Shown in pieces: positions 38,869 through 48,634 of a stretch of 64,000 bases of DNA (position 1 is the first letter of the stretch; each line of letters begins with the position of its first letter). The position numbers and the translations under genes are program-made. This DNA comes from Pseudooceanicola atlanticus (GTDB lineage: Bacteria > Pseudomonadota > Alphaproteobacteria > Rhodobacterales > Rhodobacteraceae). The notes below the pieces were generated by a model. That model ran no database searches. It was given only the letters and a program-made list of their open reading frames with translations, and was not told the origin of the DNA. The DNA lies in the NCBI RefSeq assembly GCF_000768315.1, contig NZ_AQQX01000005.1, forward strand, positions 1-64,000, given 5' to 3'.

Positions 38869-39432
38869 ATGACCCACACGATCCCTCTCAGACAGGGCCT
38901 GCCGGACGAGATGCAGGTTCTGCTTCGGGCCTATCCGCGCGACACTTGGCCGGATCACCCGAACTTCGCCCGCTCCGTCCGCAACTGGATGGGCGCCCAT
39001 GAAACCTTTCGCGCCCTGTCGGGCTATGTGCTGGACGACACGGAGGCTTACCTCGACCGCCGTCTCGACGATCAGGACTACGCCGCGCGCCTGGCCAAAT
39101 ACGGTCATGTGCTGGTGCGAAACTTGCATGGCCACCACCATTGGGAGGATACCAAGTTCTTTCCCGAGCTTGGCGCGGCAGAGCGTAACCTGATCCCCGG
39201 CCTCGACCTGTTGGAGGCCGATCACACCGCGCTCGACGCGACGCTTGAAAGGTTCACCCGCTCGGCCAATCGCGTCGTGCAACTGGCGCAACTGTCACCA
39301 GCCGACATGTCGCCCGAGGTGCCAGAGGTGCATGACAGCGCCCGCGACATCGCGGCCTTGCTGGACAGGCATCTGTCGGACGAAGAAGACCTGGTCGTGC
39401 CGATCATCCTGCACCACCAGTTGCGGCGATAA
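38869..39432 (+). CDS. Hemerythrin HHE-domain protein
   Basis: ATG 38869 gives 187 residues; the frame is open further upstream, but those residues are not HHE-like. The histidine pattern fits a di-iron HHE cation-binding domain: GAHETFRAL, RNLHGHHHWEDTKFFPEL, LEADHTALDATLERF, and ALLDRHLSDEEDLVVPIILHH. Such proteins bind oxygen or handle iron or nitric oxide. No neighbour hints at the role. A bidirectional hairpin follows. Confidence 0.85.
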   Translation: MTHTIPLRQGLPDEMQVLLRAYPRDTWPDHPNFARSVRNWMGAHETFRALSGYVLDDTEAYLDRRLDDQDYAARLAKYGHVLVRNLHGHHHWEDTKFFPELGAAERNLIPGLDLLEADHTALDATLERFTRSANRVVQLAQLSPADMSPEVPEVHDSARDIAALLDRHLSDEEDLVVPIILHHQLRR

Positions 39433-39437
39433 CCATG

Positions 39438-39461
39438 GGCGGAGGCGGATCAGCCTCCGCC
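39438..39461. terminator. Bidirectional hairpin terminator between the hemerythrin gene and glmM
   Basis: Perfect 9-bp arms GGCGGAGGC (39438-39446) and GCCTCCGCC (39453-39461) with a 6-nt loop lie between two convergent genes. No T-run is present on either side, so efficiency is uncertain. Confidence 0.55.
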
Positions 39462-39465
39462 ACCC

Positions 39466-40809
39466 TCAGGCAACGGCCTGCACGGCTGCGCAGATCTCGT
39501 CCACGACCTCGCGCATCAGGGTCTCGTCGTCGCATTCCGCCATGACCCGGATCAGCGGTTCGGTCCCAGACTTGCGGATCACCAGACGTCCCCGCCCGGC
39601 CAGCCGCTTTTCCCCGACCTCGATCGCGGCACGAACGTCATCGGCCTCCAGCGGCAGCGCACCTTCCGAGAAACGCACATTGCTCAGCATCTGCGGCACG
39701 CGGTCGAATTGTTTCACCAGCTCCGATGCTTTCTGGCCGGTCTGCACCATGTCCGCGACAACCTGCAAGGCGGCCATCAGGCCATCCCCGGTCGTCGCGT
39801 AGTCGGTCATCACGATATGACCCGATTGCTCACCGCCCAGGTTGAAGCCACCCTCGCGCATCCGTTCGACCACGTAGCGGTCACCAACCTTGGTCCGCTC
39901 CAGGCGCAGGCCATGGCCGCGCAGGAAATGCTCCAGGCCCAGGTTCGACATCACGGTCGCCACCAGCGCCCCGCCCTTCAGCCGGCCCTGTTCGGACCAG
40001 CGCCGGGCCAGCAGGGCCATGATCTGGTCGCCGTCGGCAATAGTGCCGGTCTCGTCGATCAAAATCACACGGTCCGCATCGCCATCGAGGCAGATACCGA
40101 TATCCGCGCCATGGGCGACGACCGCCTGGGCGGCCACGTCCGGATGGGTCGATCCGCATTTCGCGTTGATGTTGAACCCGTTCGGGTCCACGCCGACCGG
40201 CACGACGTCGGCGCCCAGTTCCCATAGGACTTCAGGCGCCGTGCGATAGGCCGCGCCATTGGCGCAATCGATGACGATCTTGATCCCGTCGAGGCGCATT
40301 CCATAGGGCAGCGTGGTCTTCAATCGTTCATTATACCGGAATCGGCCGTCGTAGATGTGCTTGGCCCGCCCGATATTCGCGGCCTGGGCCGGTTCGACAC
40401 CATCGCGCACCAGCGCCTCGATCGTCGTCTCGGCCTCGTCCGACAGCTTGAAGCCGTCGGGGCCGAAAAACTTGATCCCGTTATCCTCGGCCGGATTGTG
40501 ACTTGCAGAGATCATGACGCCCAGATCGGCCCGCATCGACGAGGTCAGCAACCCAACCGCGGGGGTCGGCACCGGCCCCAGCAACAGCACGTTCATGCCG
40601 GTCGAGGTCAGACCCGCCGTCAGCGCGTTCTCGAACATGTACCCGGACAGGCGGGTATCCTTGCCGATCACCACGCGATGCGCGCGGCTTTGATCACGGC
40701 GGAAATACCGACCCGCAGCCGCCCCGATCTTCAGGGCCAGCTCTGCCGTCATGGGATGTGAATTGGCGCGGCCACGCACCCCATCGGTTCCGAACAATTC
40801 CCGCATCAT
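39466..40809 (-). CDS. glmM: Phosphoglucosamine mutase
   Basis: The 447-residue enzyme begins [20 protein letters not shown]. The phosphoserine loop is [17 protein letters not shown], the metal site [13 protein letters not shown], the sugar-binding loop [20 protein letters not shown] and the phosphate loop [14 protein letters not shown]. It converts glucosamine 6-phosphate to glucosamine 1-phosphate for cell wall and lipopolysaccharide. Two adjacent ATGs overlap the folP stop; either may be used. glmM-folP-folB run as a minus-strand operon, a familiar folP-glmM pairing. Confidence 0.97.
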   Translation of the reverse strand: MMRELFGTDGVRGRANSHPMTAELALKIGAAAGRYFRRDQSRAHRVVIGKDTRLSGYMFENALTAGLTSTGMNVLLLGPVPTPAVGLLTSSMRADLGVMISASHNPAEDNGIKFFGPDGFKLSDEAETTIEALVRDGVEPAQAANIGRAKHIYDGRFRYNERLKTTLPYGMRLDGIKIVIDCANGAAYRTAPEVLWELGADVVPVGVDPNGFNINAKCGSTHPDVAAQAVVAHGADIGICLDGDADRVILIDETGTIADGDQIMALLARRWSEQGRLKGGALVATVMSNLGLEHFLRGHGLRLERTKVGDRYVVERMREGGFNLGGEQSGHIVMTDYATTGDGLMAALQVVADMVQTGQKASELVKQFDRVPQMLSNVRFSEGALPLEADDVRAAIEVGEKRLAGRGRLVIRKSGTEPLIRVMAECDDETLMREVVDEICAAVQAVA

Positions 40810-41822
40810 GCGTCCTTTTCTTCGTATCCGGCCGTCATGGCCAGGTGCAGCCGCAGGGCCTGAGCGGTCTCCGCGCTGTCATGCACCCGGATGATCTGCG
40901 CCCCCTGCGCCGCCGCCATCAGGGCCACGGCCAGCGATCCCGGCATGCGCGTCTTCGCGTCCTCTGCCCCGCCGATCGTGCCGATGAAGCGTTTGCGCGA
41001 CGCGCCCAGAAGCACCGGACAGCCCAGATCGTGAAAGGCCGACAGCCCCCGCAACAAGGTCAGGTTATGGGGCAAGCGCTTGCCAAATCCAATGCCCGGA
41101 TCAACGATGATCCGGCTGCGCTCGATTCCCGCCCGCTCGGCAACCTCAACCCGCGCCTCCAGCGCCTCCAGCACCTCGACCAGAACATCTGCATATCGCG
41201 GGTCCTGCTGCATCACGTCCGGCGTGCCAGAGGCATGCATGAGGCAGACCGGCACTCCGCTTTCGGCAACAAACGGAGCCATCTCCGGGTCGAACCCGAG
41301 GGCCGAGACATCGTTGACCATGTCGGCCCCGGCCGCCAGCGCGGCCCGTGCCACCGCCGCCTTCCGGGTGTCGATACTGATGGGAAGGCTGATGCCCGCG
41401 GCGCGCAATGTCTCGATCACCGGGACGGTCCGGCGGATTTCCTCGTCTACCGGCACTTCTTCGGCTCCGGGCCGCGTGGATTCGCCGCCGATATCCAGGA
41501 TGTCCGCGCTTTCGGCCAGACGACGAGCCTGGATGACCGCCGCATCCAGCCCCGAATGATCTCCGCCGTCCGAGAAACTGTCAGGGGTCACGTTCAGGAT
41601 CGCCATGACACGGGGGCGATCCATCGACAGACCGCAGATATCGGAGCGTACAGTGCTCAACCGGGCCTGATGCGTCTCGGGTAGCGCCTCGGACGGCATG
41701 ACATGGCCACGGTGTTCGGCGCGGATCGGTTCGACAGAGGCAAACCGCGCATGGGCCTGTCCGGCCAGCGGCAAGCCAACCGGATCAGTTCCGGCGGTAA
41801 CAATCGGGCGGAACCAGCTCAC
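40806..41822 (-). CDS. folP: Dihydropteroate synthase
   Basis: GTG 41822 overlaps the folB stop by 4 nt and gives 338 residues starting [14 protein letters not shown]. Key loops are [83 protein letters not shown] and [11 protein letters not shown]. It condenses dihydropterin pyrophosphate with p-aminobenzoate in folate synthesis. It is longer than many family members owing to an N-terminal segment of about 65 residues. Confidence 0.96.
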   Translation of the reverse strand: MSWFRPIVTAGTDPVGLPLAGQAHARFASVEPIRAEHRGHVMPSEALPETHQARLSTVRSDICGLSMDRPRVMAILNVTPDSFSDGGDHSGLDAAVIQARRLAESADILDIGGESTRPGAEEVPVDEEIRRTVPVIETLRAAGISLPISIDTRKAAVARAALAAGADMVNDVSALGFDPEMAPFVAESGVPVCLMHASGTPDVMQQDPRYADVLVEVLEALEARVEVAERAGIERSRIIVDPGIGFGKRLPHNLTLLRGLSAFHDLGCPVLLGASRKRFIGTIGGAEDAKTRMPGSLAVALMAAAQGAQIIRVHDSAETAQALRLHLAMTAGYEEKDA

Positions 41823-42739
41823 GCCATGACCTCCGGCGCCAGATGGCGGACGGGGACGGCATCGGCGTCGGCCACATCGCCTTCGGTCAGGACAAGCTCT
41901 GCCGCCTCCAATTCCTGCGCCAGCCAATAGGCCAACTCGGAAGGTCCGGCCGACACAGCCGGACCGTCCACCGCGTCCAGAACCATCTTGGACGGCGCCC
42001 AGACGCTCACTTGGCCGTTCTTCATCGCCCAGTCGAGCTCTGTGCGGCTGTTGACGACAACGCAGCGCCGGTCGCGTCCGGCCAGCACCCAGGCGTTCTG
42101 TTCGATCGCCAGAAGGTCGATCCGCCTTTGGGCCAGGGCGGCCGCGGATTGCGGTGCAGGCAGTTCGGACGGACCACAGGCGAGGATCAGTGGAACCTCC
42201 TGTGCCGTCATCCCGTCCAGCCAGGCCGACAGGCCCTCTGCCATGATCGCGGCATTACCAAGGAACACGATGCGGGGCGGTATGGCGTGCCCCTGCTGTT
42301 CCGGGGCAAGCGGCTGCGCATCCTCGGCGCTGCGCATGATCTCGACCCCCAGAGCCCCTGCCCCGCGATCTAGTTTCTCGATCCGCACGAAGACGCGCTC
42401 GGCCTGTGGTTCGATCAGGATACGGGCGGCGACACGCTCGGCCAGCGTTTCAAGCAGGTTCAGACGTTCTTCACTCAGCTCGGCCTCGATCGCCTCGGTC
42501 ACCTTGTCGTAGGACAGGATGCGATCCACGTCGTCGGCAATCGGCTGATCGGCCGAGACGACTTCGACCACCACGTTGAACCGCAGCCGTTGCGTGTGGC
42601 CGCGTTCCGCCTGGAACGCCCCGATCTCAACTTCGGTGATGTAGTCGCGCAGAGAAATCCTGTCCCGCGGCTCGGCCCCGGCCAGCGCTTCCGCGCGTTC
42701 GATCGGATGGCCGAAAGCCTGTGAAACGCGGTCGCTCAT
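41819..42739 (-). CDS. folB: Dihydroneopterin aldolase with a C-terminal extension
   Basis: ATG 42739 gives 306 residues, against about 120 for a usual FolB. The FolB domain spans about residues 25-135: DRISLRDYITEVEIGAFQAERG, RILSYDKVTEAIEAEL, LNLLETLAERVAARI, VRIEKLDRGAG. The remaining 160 residues have alternating strand/helix character (PRIVFLGNAAIMAEGLSAWL, WAPSKMVLDAV, ELAYWLAQELEAAELVLTEGD) that recalls amino-acid-kinase folds; this match is weak. The enzyme cleaves dihydroneopterin in folate synthesis and is encoded with folP and glmM. Confidence 0.88.
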   Translation of the reverse strand: MSDRVSQAFGHPIERAEALAGAEPRDRISLRDYITEVEIGAFQAERGHTQRLRFNVVVEVVSADQPIADDVDRILSYDKVTEAIEAELSEERLNLLETLAERVAARILIEPQAERVFVRIEKLDRGAGALGVEIMRSAEDAQPLAPEQQGHAIPPRIVFLGNAAIMAEGLSAWLDGMTAQEVPLILACGPSELPAPQSAAALAQRRIDLLAIEQNAWVLAGRDRRCVVVNSRTELDWAMKNGQVSVWAPSKMVLDAVDGPAVSAGPSELAYWLAQELEAAELVLTEGDVADADAVPVRHLAPEVMA

Positions 42740-42842
42740 GGAACCCCTCCCGTCCGTCTTGCGGGCGGGATACATCGGTGGACGGGGAATGGCAAAGGGA
42801 GGCGCGGCATCGCAGCGCCCGTTTGCGGCAATTGCCGTGTCG

Positions 42843-43487
42843 TCAGTTCTGGGACAGGCGGGTGTGGCGGCGGTAGAAGTGGTGCACGCCAATGGTCGTC
42901 GTGCGGGCGAACTTGCGGGCCCAGGACGGCGACACGTTATGAGTGTGGTAGTAGGTAGCCCCGTCGGTCAGCGGACGATCCGCACCACGGGCCATCAGGC
43001 TGGCCACCTTGGAGACCTGCGCATAGGCCGCCGGTTCACCGATATGTTCGGGGTGACCATCGCAGGTGTAGGTGAACTGGCACGCGTACTTGCGCCCGGT
43101 TCCCTGGTGGATCACGCCGCAGATCGAGTTGGGGAAGGACGGGCTGTCGACACGGTTCATGATGACCTCTGCCACCGCGAACTGCCCGACAACACTTTCG
43201 CCGCGCGCCTCGAAGTAAAGCGCCTCCGCGAGGCACGACGCCTGCTCGGTCAGCGACGCCTTCGGCTGTTTGGAAAGCCATTTGCGGGAGTAGTCGATCT
43301 TCTGCGTCTTGCGCGCCTTGGGCCGAATCTCGCGGATCGCGCTGGTATCCAGCAGCGACGCAAGCTTGTCGGACCCCATGGCGTTGAGGCCCATTTTTTC
43401 AGCACTGGCGATGTCATCCGCGGTGTTTTCCGCGGCGGCGGCGCTCGCGAGCATCAAAAATGCCCCCAGCAAGATACCAATTCTCAT
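42843..43487 (-). CDS. SleB-like cell wall hydrolase, secreted
   Basis: The 214-residue protein has a signal peptide (MRIGILLGAFLMLASAAAAE) and a C-terminal Hydrolase_2/SleB domain: CLAEALYFEARGESVVGQFAVAEVIMNRVDSPSFP with the catalytic glutamate, then VIHQGTGRKYACQFTYTCDG, and YYHTHNVSPSWA. It probably cleaves peptidoglycan in the periplasm. A near-match to the CtrA consensus lies about 105 bp ahead of the start. Confidence 0.9.
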   Translation of the reverse strand: MRIGILLGAFLMLASAAAAENTADDIASAEKMGLNAMGSDKLASLLDTSAIREIRPKARKTQKIDYSRKWLSKQPKASLTEQASCLAEALYFEARGESVVGQFAVAEVIMNRVDSPSFPNSICGVIHQGTGRKYACQFTYTCDGHPEHIGEPAAYAQVSKVASLMARGADRPLTDGATYYHTHNVSPSWARKFARTTTIGVHHFYRRHTRLSQN

Positions 43488-43592
43488 TGTCTACGGCCCC
43501 GTATGTTCCGGCGTCCCTTTAACCTTAATGAAACGTCGCCTAGCGGAAATGATCGCGACGGTCCAGTCGGGGGGTCTTCTGACTGATCACAC

Positions 43593-43608
43593 TTACTCGA
43601 ATGTTAAC
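43593..43608. promoter_or_regulatory. Near-consensus CtrA-type site ahead of the cell wall hydrolase gene
   Basis: TTAC-N7-TTAAC differs from the CtrA consensus at one position. It lies between the ppdK-like gene and the divergently placed upstream side of the hydrolase gene. CtrA control of cell wall hydrolases would fit cell-cycle roles, but one mismatch makes this tentative. Confidence 0.35.
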
Positions 43609-43647
43609 CCGGAACCAGAAAGTGTGCCGGGCGTTTTCCCTTTTACA

Positions 43648-46242
43648 TCAATCCGTTTCGCCCAACTTGTCTCTTACGCATAGCTGGGCTGCAGCAAGCC
43701 GCGCGACGGGCACGCGGAAGGGGGAACAGCTGACATAGTCGAACCCTGCCTTGCGACAGAAGGCAATTGATTCGGGGTTGCCTCCGTGTTCACCACAGAT
43801 GGAAAGCACAAGATCCTTTCGCGCTTCGCGGCCCCGGCTGGCTCCCATCTGCAACAGTTCTCCGACGCCGTCGGCGTCCAGACGGTGGAACGGATCTTCG
43901 ACGAAAACGCCCTGCTGGACATACTCTTTCATGAACCGCCCCGCATCGTCGCGCGACAGGCCGTAAGTCATCTGGGTCAGGTCGTTGGTGCCGAAAGACA
44001 GGAAGGCCGCGTGGGGCGCGATTTCACCGGCGCGGAGCGCGGCGCGCGGGGTCTCGACCATCACGCCCAGCCGGTAGTCGAAATCCCGTCCCGTGGCGGT
44101 CCGCACCTCGGCGGCAACGGTTTCGACCCGCGTCTTGACCAGTTCGACTTCGCGTTTCGCCGACACCAGCGGGATCATGATCTCCGGCACGACCAGCGCG
44201 CCTTCGCGGCTTGCCTCCAGCGTCGCCTCGAAGATCGCGCGGGCCTGCATGTCGTAGATTTCGGGCATGGTGATGCCCAGTCGCACACCACGCATCCCGA
44301 GCATCGGGTTGTGTTCGGCCAGTTCCTCCACCCGGTGGGTCACTTCGGACAAAGGCCGGTCCAGCGATTCCGCAAGCGAGCGCATACCGTCCCGCGTGTT
44401 GGGCAGGAATTCATGCAGCGGCGGGTCGAACAGGCGGATGCAGACCGGATGACCCTGCATGATCCGGAACAGTTCAAGGAAGTCGGCCTTCTGCATCGGC
44501 AGAAGCTGATCCAGCGCCGCCCGCCGGTCGGCAGAGCGTGAGGCAAAGATCATCTCGCGCATCACGGTCAGACGGTCGGCCTCGAAGAACATGTGCTCCG
44601 TCCGGCACAGGCCGATCCCCTCGGCCTTGAAATCGCGGGCCTGCTTGGCATCCGCCGGCGTGTCGGCGTTGGCCCGAACCCCGATATCGCGAAACGCGTC
44701 CGCCCAGGTCATCAGCGTCTGAAACGCGTCGTCCTGCGCCGCTTCAAGCAGCGGCGCGGCCCCGTCCAGAACCTGCCCGTTGGTGCCATCGACGGTGATC
44801 TGGTCGCCCTCGCGGAAGGTACGTCCATCCGGCGTCGTCACGCATTTGCGTTTCACGTTGAACACCAGGTCCGACGCCCCGACGACGCAGGGTAGCCCCA
44901 GGCCGCGACCGATCACGGCAGCGTGGCTGGTCACCCCTCCCCTCTCAGTCACGACGGCGACAGCGGCATGCATGCCGCGGATGTCTTCCGGGGTGGTCTC
45001 CCGACGGATCAGCACGCAGGCCTCGTCCCGCGCGGCCGAGGCCTGGGCCGCGGCGGCCGAAAACACGATCTTGCCCGATGCAGCGCCCGGGCTGGCCGCA
45101 ATGCCGCGGGCAATCACCACGCGTTCGGCATCCGGGTCCACTTGGCGGTGAAGCATCTCGTTCAGCGCGCGCGGTTCGACCCGCAAAATCGCCTCTTCGG
45201 GCGGGATCACCTTGTCATCGGCCAGCGACACGGCAATCCGAACCGCAGCGCGAGAGCTTCGGTTGATGCGCACCCCGTCCAGCACATGGACTTGGCCGTT
45301 TTCGATGGTGAACTCGGTCTGCATCTCCTCGCGCAGCTTCCGGCGCATCAGCTTGGTGCACTCGATCAGCTGGGCGAAAGCCTCCGGTGCCAGTTCCTCA
45401 AGCGAGGGACCGCGCGGGTCCTTTGCCAGGTAGATCGACTGGCCTTCCTTGCGCAGAGCCTCACGCCCCTGGCTCTGGCTACGATACCGTCCGGTGATCT
45501 TCGGCAGCCCGGTGGCAGAGCTGACGAGCTGGATCACCCCGGACCCGCATTCGCCCTTGCCCAGCCCGATCGCCATCTCCTGCACGACCAAACCCAGCCC
45601 CGCATCTGCCGGCGCGCCCTTGGCCTGGCGCAACAGCCGCGCCGTCGTGCCTTCCCATGCCCGCGCCATGGAGCGCAGAACGCCGCTAAGTTGAACCGCA
45701 GGATCCTGCGGGAAGGGTTCTTCAGTTTCGTCCTCATAGGCCGACAGCGCCTGTTGAAGGGCCTCGCGGCCCGTCATCGGCAATTCGTCGAACATGTCCG
45801 GATCAAGCCGCGCCACGTGAGTCGAATAGCCCTGAACGAAGCGGATATAGAGAGACGTGGCCGCCTCCACTCCGATCCGATCGCACATGTCGACATAAAG
45901 CGCGTCGTTCATGCCGACATTCAGAACGGCCCCGGGCCCGCCCCAGTCCGGATCTTCGGAAGACGGCCGGACGCAAAGCAGCGGCTGCTCTCCGAAATGG
46001 CCCAAAAGCTCTGCCATATCGGGGAGCTTTCCAGCAGCGATATCATGGACTTGCGCGAAGGACAGCGCGACCGTGCGCGGCACGGGAAGATCAAGCCGGA
46101 CAAGGCGCTGCAGACATTTCGCCCGCCCGCCATGGCTGCTCGTCGCGATCGGCGCGGTTTCGGTGATCAGGGTCGGGTTCGACGTCTTTTGCTGCACTGC
46201 GGCGGTCCTTCTGGTCGGGGCAGAATACGCCGCTTGTTCCAT
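43648..46242 (-). CDS. ppdK: Pyruvate phosphate dikinase-like / PEP-utilising enzyme
   Basis: The 864-residue product has the central phosphohistidine domain (VTERGGVTSHAAVIGRGLGLPCVVG) and the C-terminal PEP-binding barrel (EGIGLCRTEHMFF, NPMLGMRGVRLGI, VMVETPRAAL, SFGTNDLTQMTYGLSRDDA, SICGEHGGNPES with the catalytic cysteine). The N-terminal nucleotide-binding part is divergent: the usual GGKGANLAEM is SHGGRAKCLQRL, and the usual VRSGAR is VRPSSE. True PpdK activity is therefore not certain. PpdK interconverts pyruvate and PEP. It lies 30 bp after glyS on the same strand. Confidence 0.85.
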   Translation of the reverse strand: MEQAAYSAPTRRTAAVQQKTSNPTLITETAPIATSSHGGRAKCLQRLVRLDLPVPRTVALSFAQVHDIAAGKLPDMAELLGHFGEQPLLCVRPSSEDPDWGGPGAVLNVGMNDALYVDMCDRIGVEAATSLYIRFVQGYSTHVARLDPDMFDELPMTGREALQQALSAYEDETEEPFPQDPAVQLSGVLRSMARAWEGTTARLLRQAKGAPADAGLGLVVQEMAIGLGKGECGSGVIQLVSSATGLPKITGRYRSQSQGREALRKEGQSIYLAKDPRGPSLEELAPEAFAQLIECTKLMRRKLREEMQTEFTIENGQVHVLDGVRINRSSRAAVRIAVSLADDKVIPPEEAILRVEPRALNEMLHRQVDPDAERVVIARGIAASPGAASGKIVFSAAAAQASAARDEACVLIRRETTPEDIRGMHAAVAVVTERGGVTSHAAVIGRGLGLPCVVGASDLVFNVKRKCVTTPDGRTFREGDQITVDGTNGQVLDGAAPLLEAAQDDAFQTLMTWADAFRDIGVRANADTPADAKQARDFKAEGIGLCRTEHMFFEADRLTVMREMIFASRSADRRAALDQLLPMQKADFLELFRIMQGHPVCIRLFDPPLHEFLPNTRDGMRSLAESLDRPLSEVTHRVEELAEHNPMLGMRGVRLGITMPEIYDMQARAIFEATLEASREGALVVPEIMIPLVSAKREVELVKTRVETVAAEVRTATGRDFDYRLGVMVETPRAALRAGEIAPHAAFLSFGTNDLTQMTYGLSRDDAGRFMKEYVQQGVFVEDPFHRLDADGVGELLQMGASRGREARKDLVLSICGEHGGNPESIAFCRKAGFDYVSCSPFRVPVARLAAAQLCVRDKLGETD

Positions 46243-46272
46243 GGAGCAAGGAAAAGGTTTGAAGGGCCGGGA

Positions 46273-48498
46273 TCAGCCCTCCAGACGCGTCAGATCGGCG
46301 ACCGACAGGCAAGTCGAGCGGATCGTCGACAACAAATTCAAACGGTTACGGCGCACCACATCATTGTCGGCATTGATCTGCACAGCCTCGAAAAAGGCGT
46401 CGATCGGCCCGCGCAGGCCGGCCATTGCAGACATCGCGGTTGCGAAATCCTCGGCTGCCAGTGCTGCATCGATCCGCGGTTTGGCATCGGTCAGCGCGTC
46501 GAACAGTGCGGTCTCGGTCGGGTCCTCGGCAAATTTCGGGTCGGCCCCGAATTCATACGCGACACCGTCCTTCTCCTCGGCCTGGCCAAGGATGTTGTTG
46601 GCGCGTTTGAAGCCCTGAACCAGATTTTCCCCGTCCTCGGTCTTCAGAACGGCGCCGAGGGCCTGGGCACGGGCGACCAGCAGAACGATATCATCGCTTC
46701 CCGGACGCGCGAGGCAGGCGTCGATCACGTCATGACGCAGCCCCTCGTCGCGCAGATGCACTTTCAGACGGTCATGGAAGAAGGACAGCAGGTCGGTCGA
46801 GGCATCCGGCACCTCGGTCTCCAGCCGCGCAAGCAGCGGCGCTTCGCCGTCGACCTTGTCGCGGATCGCGCGCAGGGCGGCACCAAAGACGCCATGTTCG
46901 GCGATCTCGTCCACCAGCGCCTTGAGCGCCGAAAGCTGGGTGTCGCCGGCATCGTCGTTCAGCTTGATGTTGTGGCGCACCAGTTGCAGGTCGAAATACT
47001 GGTCCAGCGGCAACCTCGCCTGCGAGTCCAAAAGGATGCGGATCACGCCAAGCGCGGCCCGGCGCAATGCGAACGGATCCTTCGACCCGGTGGGCTTCTC
47101 GTCGATGGCCCAGAACCCGGTCAGCGTGTCGATCTTGTCGGCCAACGCCACGATGCGCGACACTGCGGCCTCGGGCACGGCATCGGTCGGCCCCAGCGGC
47201 GAGTAATGGTCCTGCGCGGCGGCGGCGACCGCATCAGGCAGGCCCGCCGCCTCGGCGTAGTAGCGGCCCATAAGCCCTTGAAGTTCCGGGAACTCATAGA
47301 CCATTTCCGAGGACAGGTCGGCCTTGGCCAGGCGCGCCGCCTGCTCTGCCAGATCGGCATCGGCGCCCATCACCGGGGCCAGGTCCCGCGCCAGTGCGGC
47401 AATCCTGTCGATCCGCTCCGCCTGAGAGCCAAGGCGATTGTGGAAGGTCACATTGGTCAGCTGTTCGGTCCAGGCGGTCATGCCCGCCTTGGCAATCCGC
47501 AGGTCGTTTTCCCAGAAGAACTTCGCATCCGACAGGCGCGCCGCCAGAACCTTCTGGTTCCCTGCCAGGATCGTCGCCCCGTCATCGCGGGTTTCGCGGT
47601 TCGCGACGGTGATGAACCGCTCGATCCGCCCGGTCTTCGGATTCTTCACAGAGAAGAATTTCTGATGCTCTTTCATGGAGGTCTGCAGCACCTCGGGCGG
47701 CAGGTCCAGGAAGTCGGCGCCGATCTCGCCCATCAGCACGACGGGCCATTCGACAAGGCCGGCAACCTCGGACAAGAGCCCCTTGTCCTCGACAACTTCC
47801 AACCCGGCGGCGAAGGCCTGGTTGGTGGCATCCTGCCAGATATGGTCGGCCCGTTCCTGTGCGTCCAGGATCACCGAGCGGCGCTTCAGCTCTGCCGCGT
47901 AACCCTCGAAATTCGTGACGGAAAAACGGCCTGGCGCCATGAAGCGGTGGCCTTCGGACGTGTCAGTCGTGCTCAGGCCTTCAACCTCCATCGGCACGAC
48001 GGTCGCACCGGATTCATCGCTGAGAATGCAGAGGATGGAGTGGAGCGGACGCACCCATTTCAGACGGGAATTGCCCCAACGCATCGACTTTGGCCAAGGG
48101 AAATTGCGAATAACCGAGGAAAGCACCTCTGCCACGATATCGGCGGCGGGACGGCCCGGTTTTTCGATCACCGCGAAGTAGACCTCACCCTTCTTGTCGT
48201 CGCGCACCTGAAGGTCCTCGCGGGTGACACCCGCGCCACGCAGGAAGCCCTCGATCGCCTTCTCGGGCGCATCGGTGCGGGGGCCCTTGCGCTCTTCCCT
48301 CAGCGTCGGAGAGTCGGACAGCAATCCGTCGACGGCCAAGGCCAGGCGGCGGGGCGTGTGGAAGGCTGCAGCACCGGCATAGGTCAGACCGGCCTCGACC
48401 AGGCCATCGGTCACACGCGCCTTCAGGTCCTCGGCGGCGCGCGCCTGCATCCGCGCAGGGATTTCTTCGGAGAAGAGTTCGATCAGAAGATCGGGCAT
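46273..48498 (-). CDS. glyS: Glycyl-tRNA synthetase beta subunit
   Basis: ATG 48498 gives 741 residues starting MPDLLIELFSEEIPARMQARA, the usual GlyS N-terminus. Typical segments include FPKSMRWGN (here WPKSMRWGNSRLKWVRPLHSI), FMAPGRFSVTNFEGYAAEL, FEFPELQGLMGRYYA (here YEFPELQGLMGRYYAEAAG), LADKIDTLTGFWAIDEKPTGSKDPFALRRAALG and a C-terminal anticodon-binding domain. With GlyQ it charges tRNA-Gly. Three other genes lie between it and glyQ. Confidence 0.97.
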   Translation of the reverse strand: MPDLLIELFSEEIPARMQARAAEDLKARVTDGLVEAGLTYAGAAAFHTPRRLALAVDGLLSDSPTLREERKGPRTDAPEKAIEGFLRGAGVTREDLQVRDDKKGEVYFAVIEKPGRPAADIVAEVLSSVIRNFPWPKSMRWGNSRLKWVRPLHSILCILSDESGATVVPMEVEGLSTTDTSEGHRFMAPGRFSVTNFEGYAAELKRRSVILDAQERADHIWQDATNQAFAAGLEVVEDKGLLSEVAGLVEWPVVLMGEIGADFLDLPPEVLQTSMKEHQKFFSVKNPKTGRIERFITVANRETRDDGATILAGNQKVLAARLSDAKFFWENDLRIAKAGMTAWTEQLTNVTFHNRLGSQAERIDRIAALARDLAPVMGADADLAEQAARLAKADLSSEMVYEFPELQGLMGRYYAEAAGLPDAVAAAAQDHYSPLGPTDAVPEAAVSRIVALADKIDTLTGFWAIDEKPTGSKDPFALRRAALGVIRILLDSQARLPLDQYFDLQLVRHNIKLNDDAGDTQLSALKALVDEIAEHGVFGAALRAIRDKVDGEAPLLARLETEVPDASTDLLSFFHDRLKVHLRDEGLRHDVIDACLARPGSDDIVLLVARAQALGAVLKTEDGENLVQGFKRANNILGQAEEKDGVAYEFGADPKFAEDPTETALFDALTDAKPRIDAALAAEDFATAMSAMAGLRGPIDAFFEAVQINADNDVVRRNRLNLLSTIRSTCLSVADLTRLEG

Positions 48499-48634
48499 AT
48501 CAGTCCATCCAGCCAAGCGTGCGGCGCGGAACCGATCGCGGCTCCGCGCCCTGTTGCCGGAGGGCATACCTAAGCCGGGCAGGAGCGTCCATAGAGGGCG
48601 GCAAAATTCCCTGAACTATGCACGCGGCAAGGGC

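Noticed and set aside
44923-48573. Plus-strand open frame of 1216 codons opposite ppdK-like and glyS
   Set aside because: It spans two real minus-strand genes and its product is a low-complexity His/Arg/Gly/Gln-rich antisense artefact.
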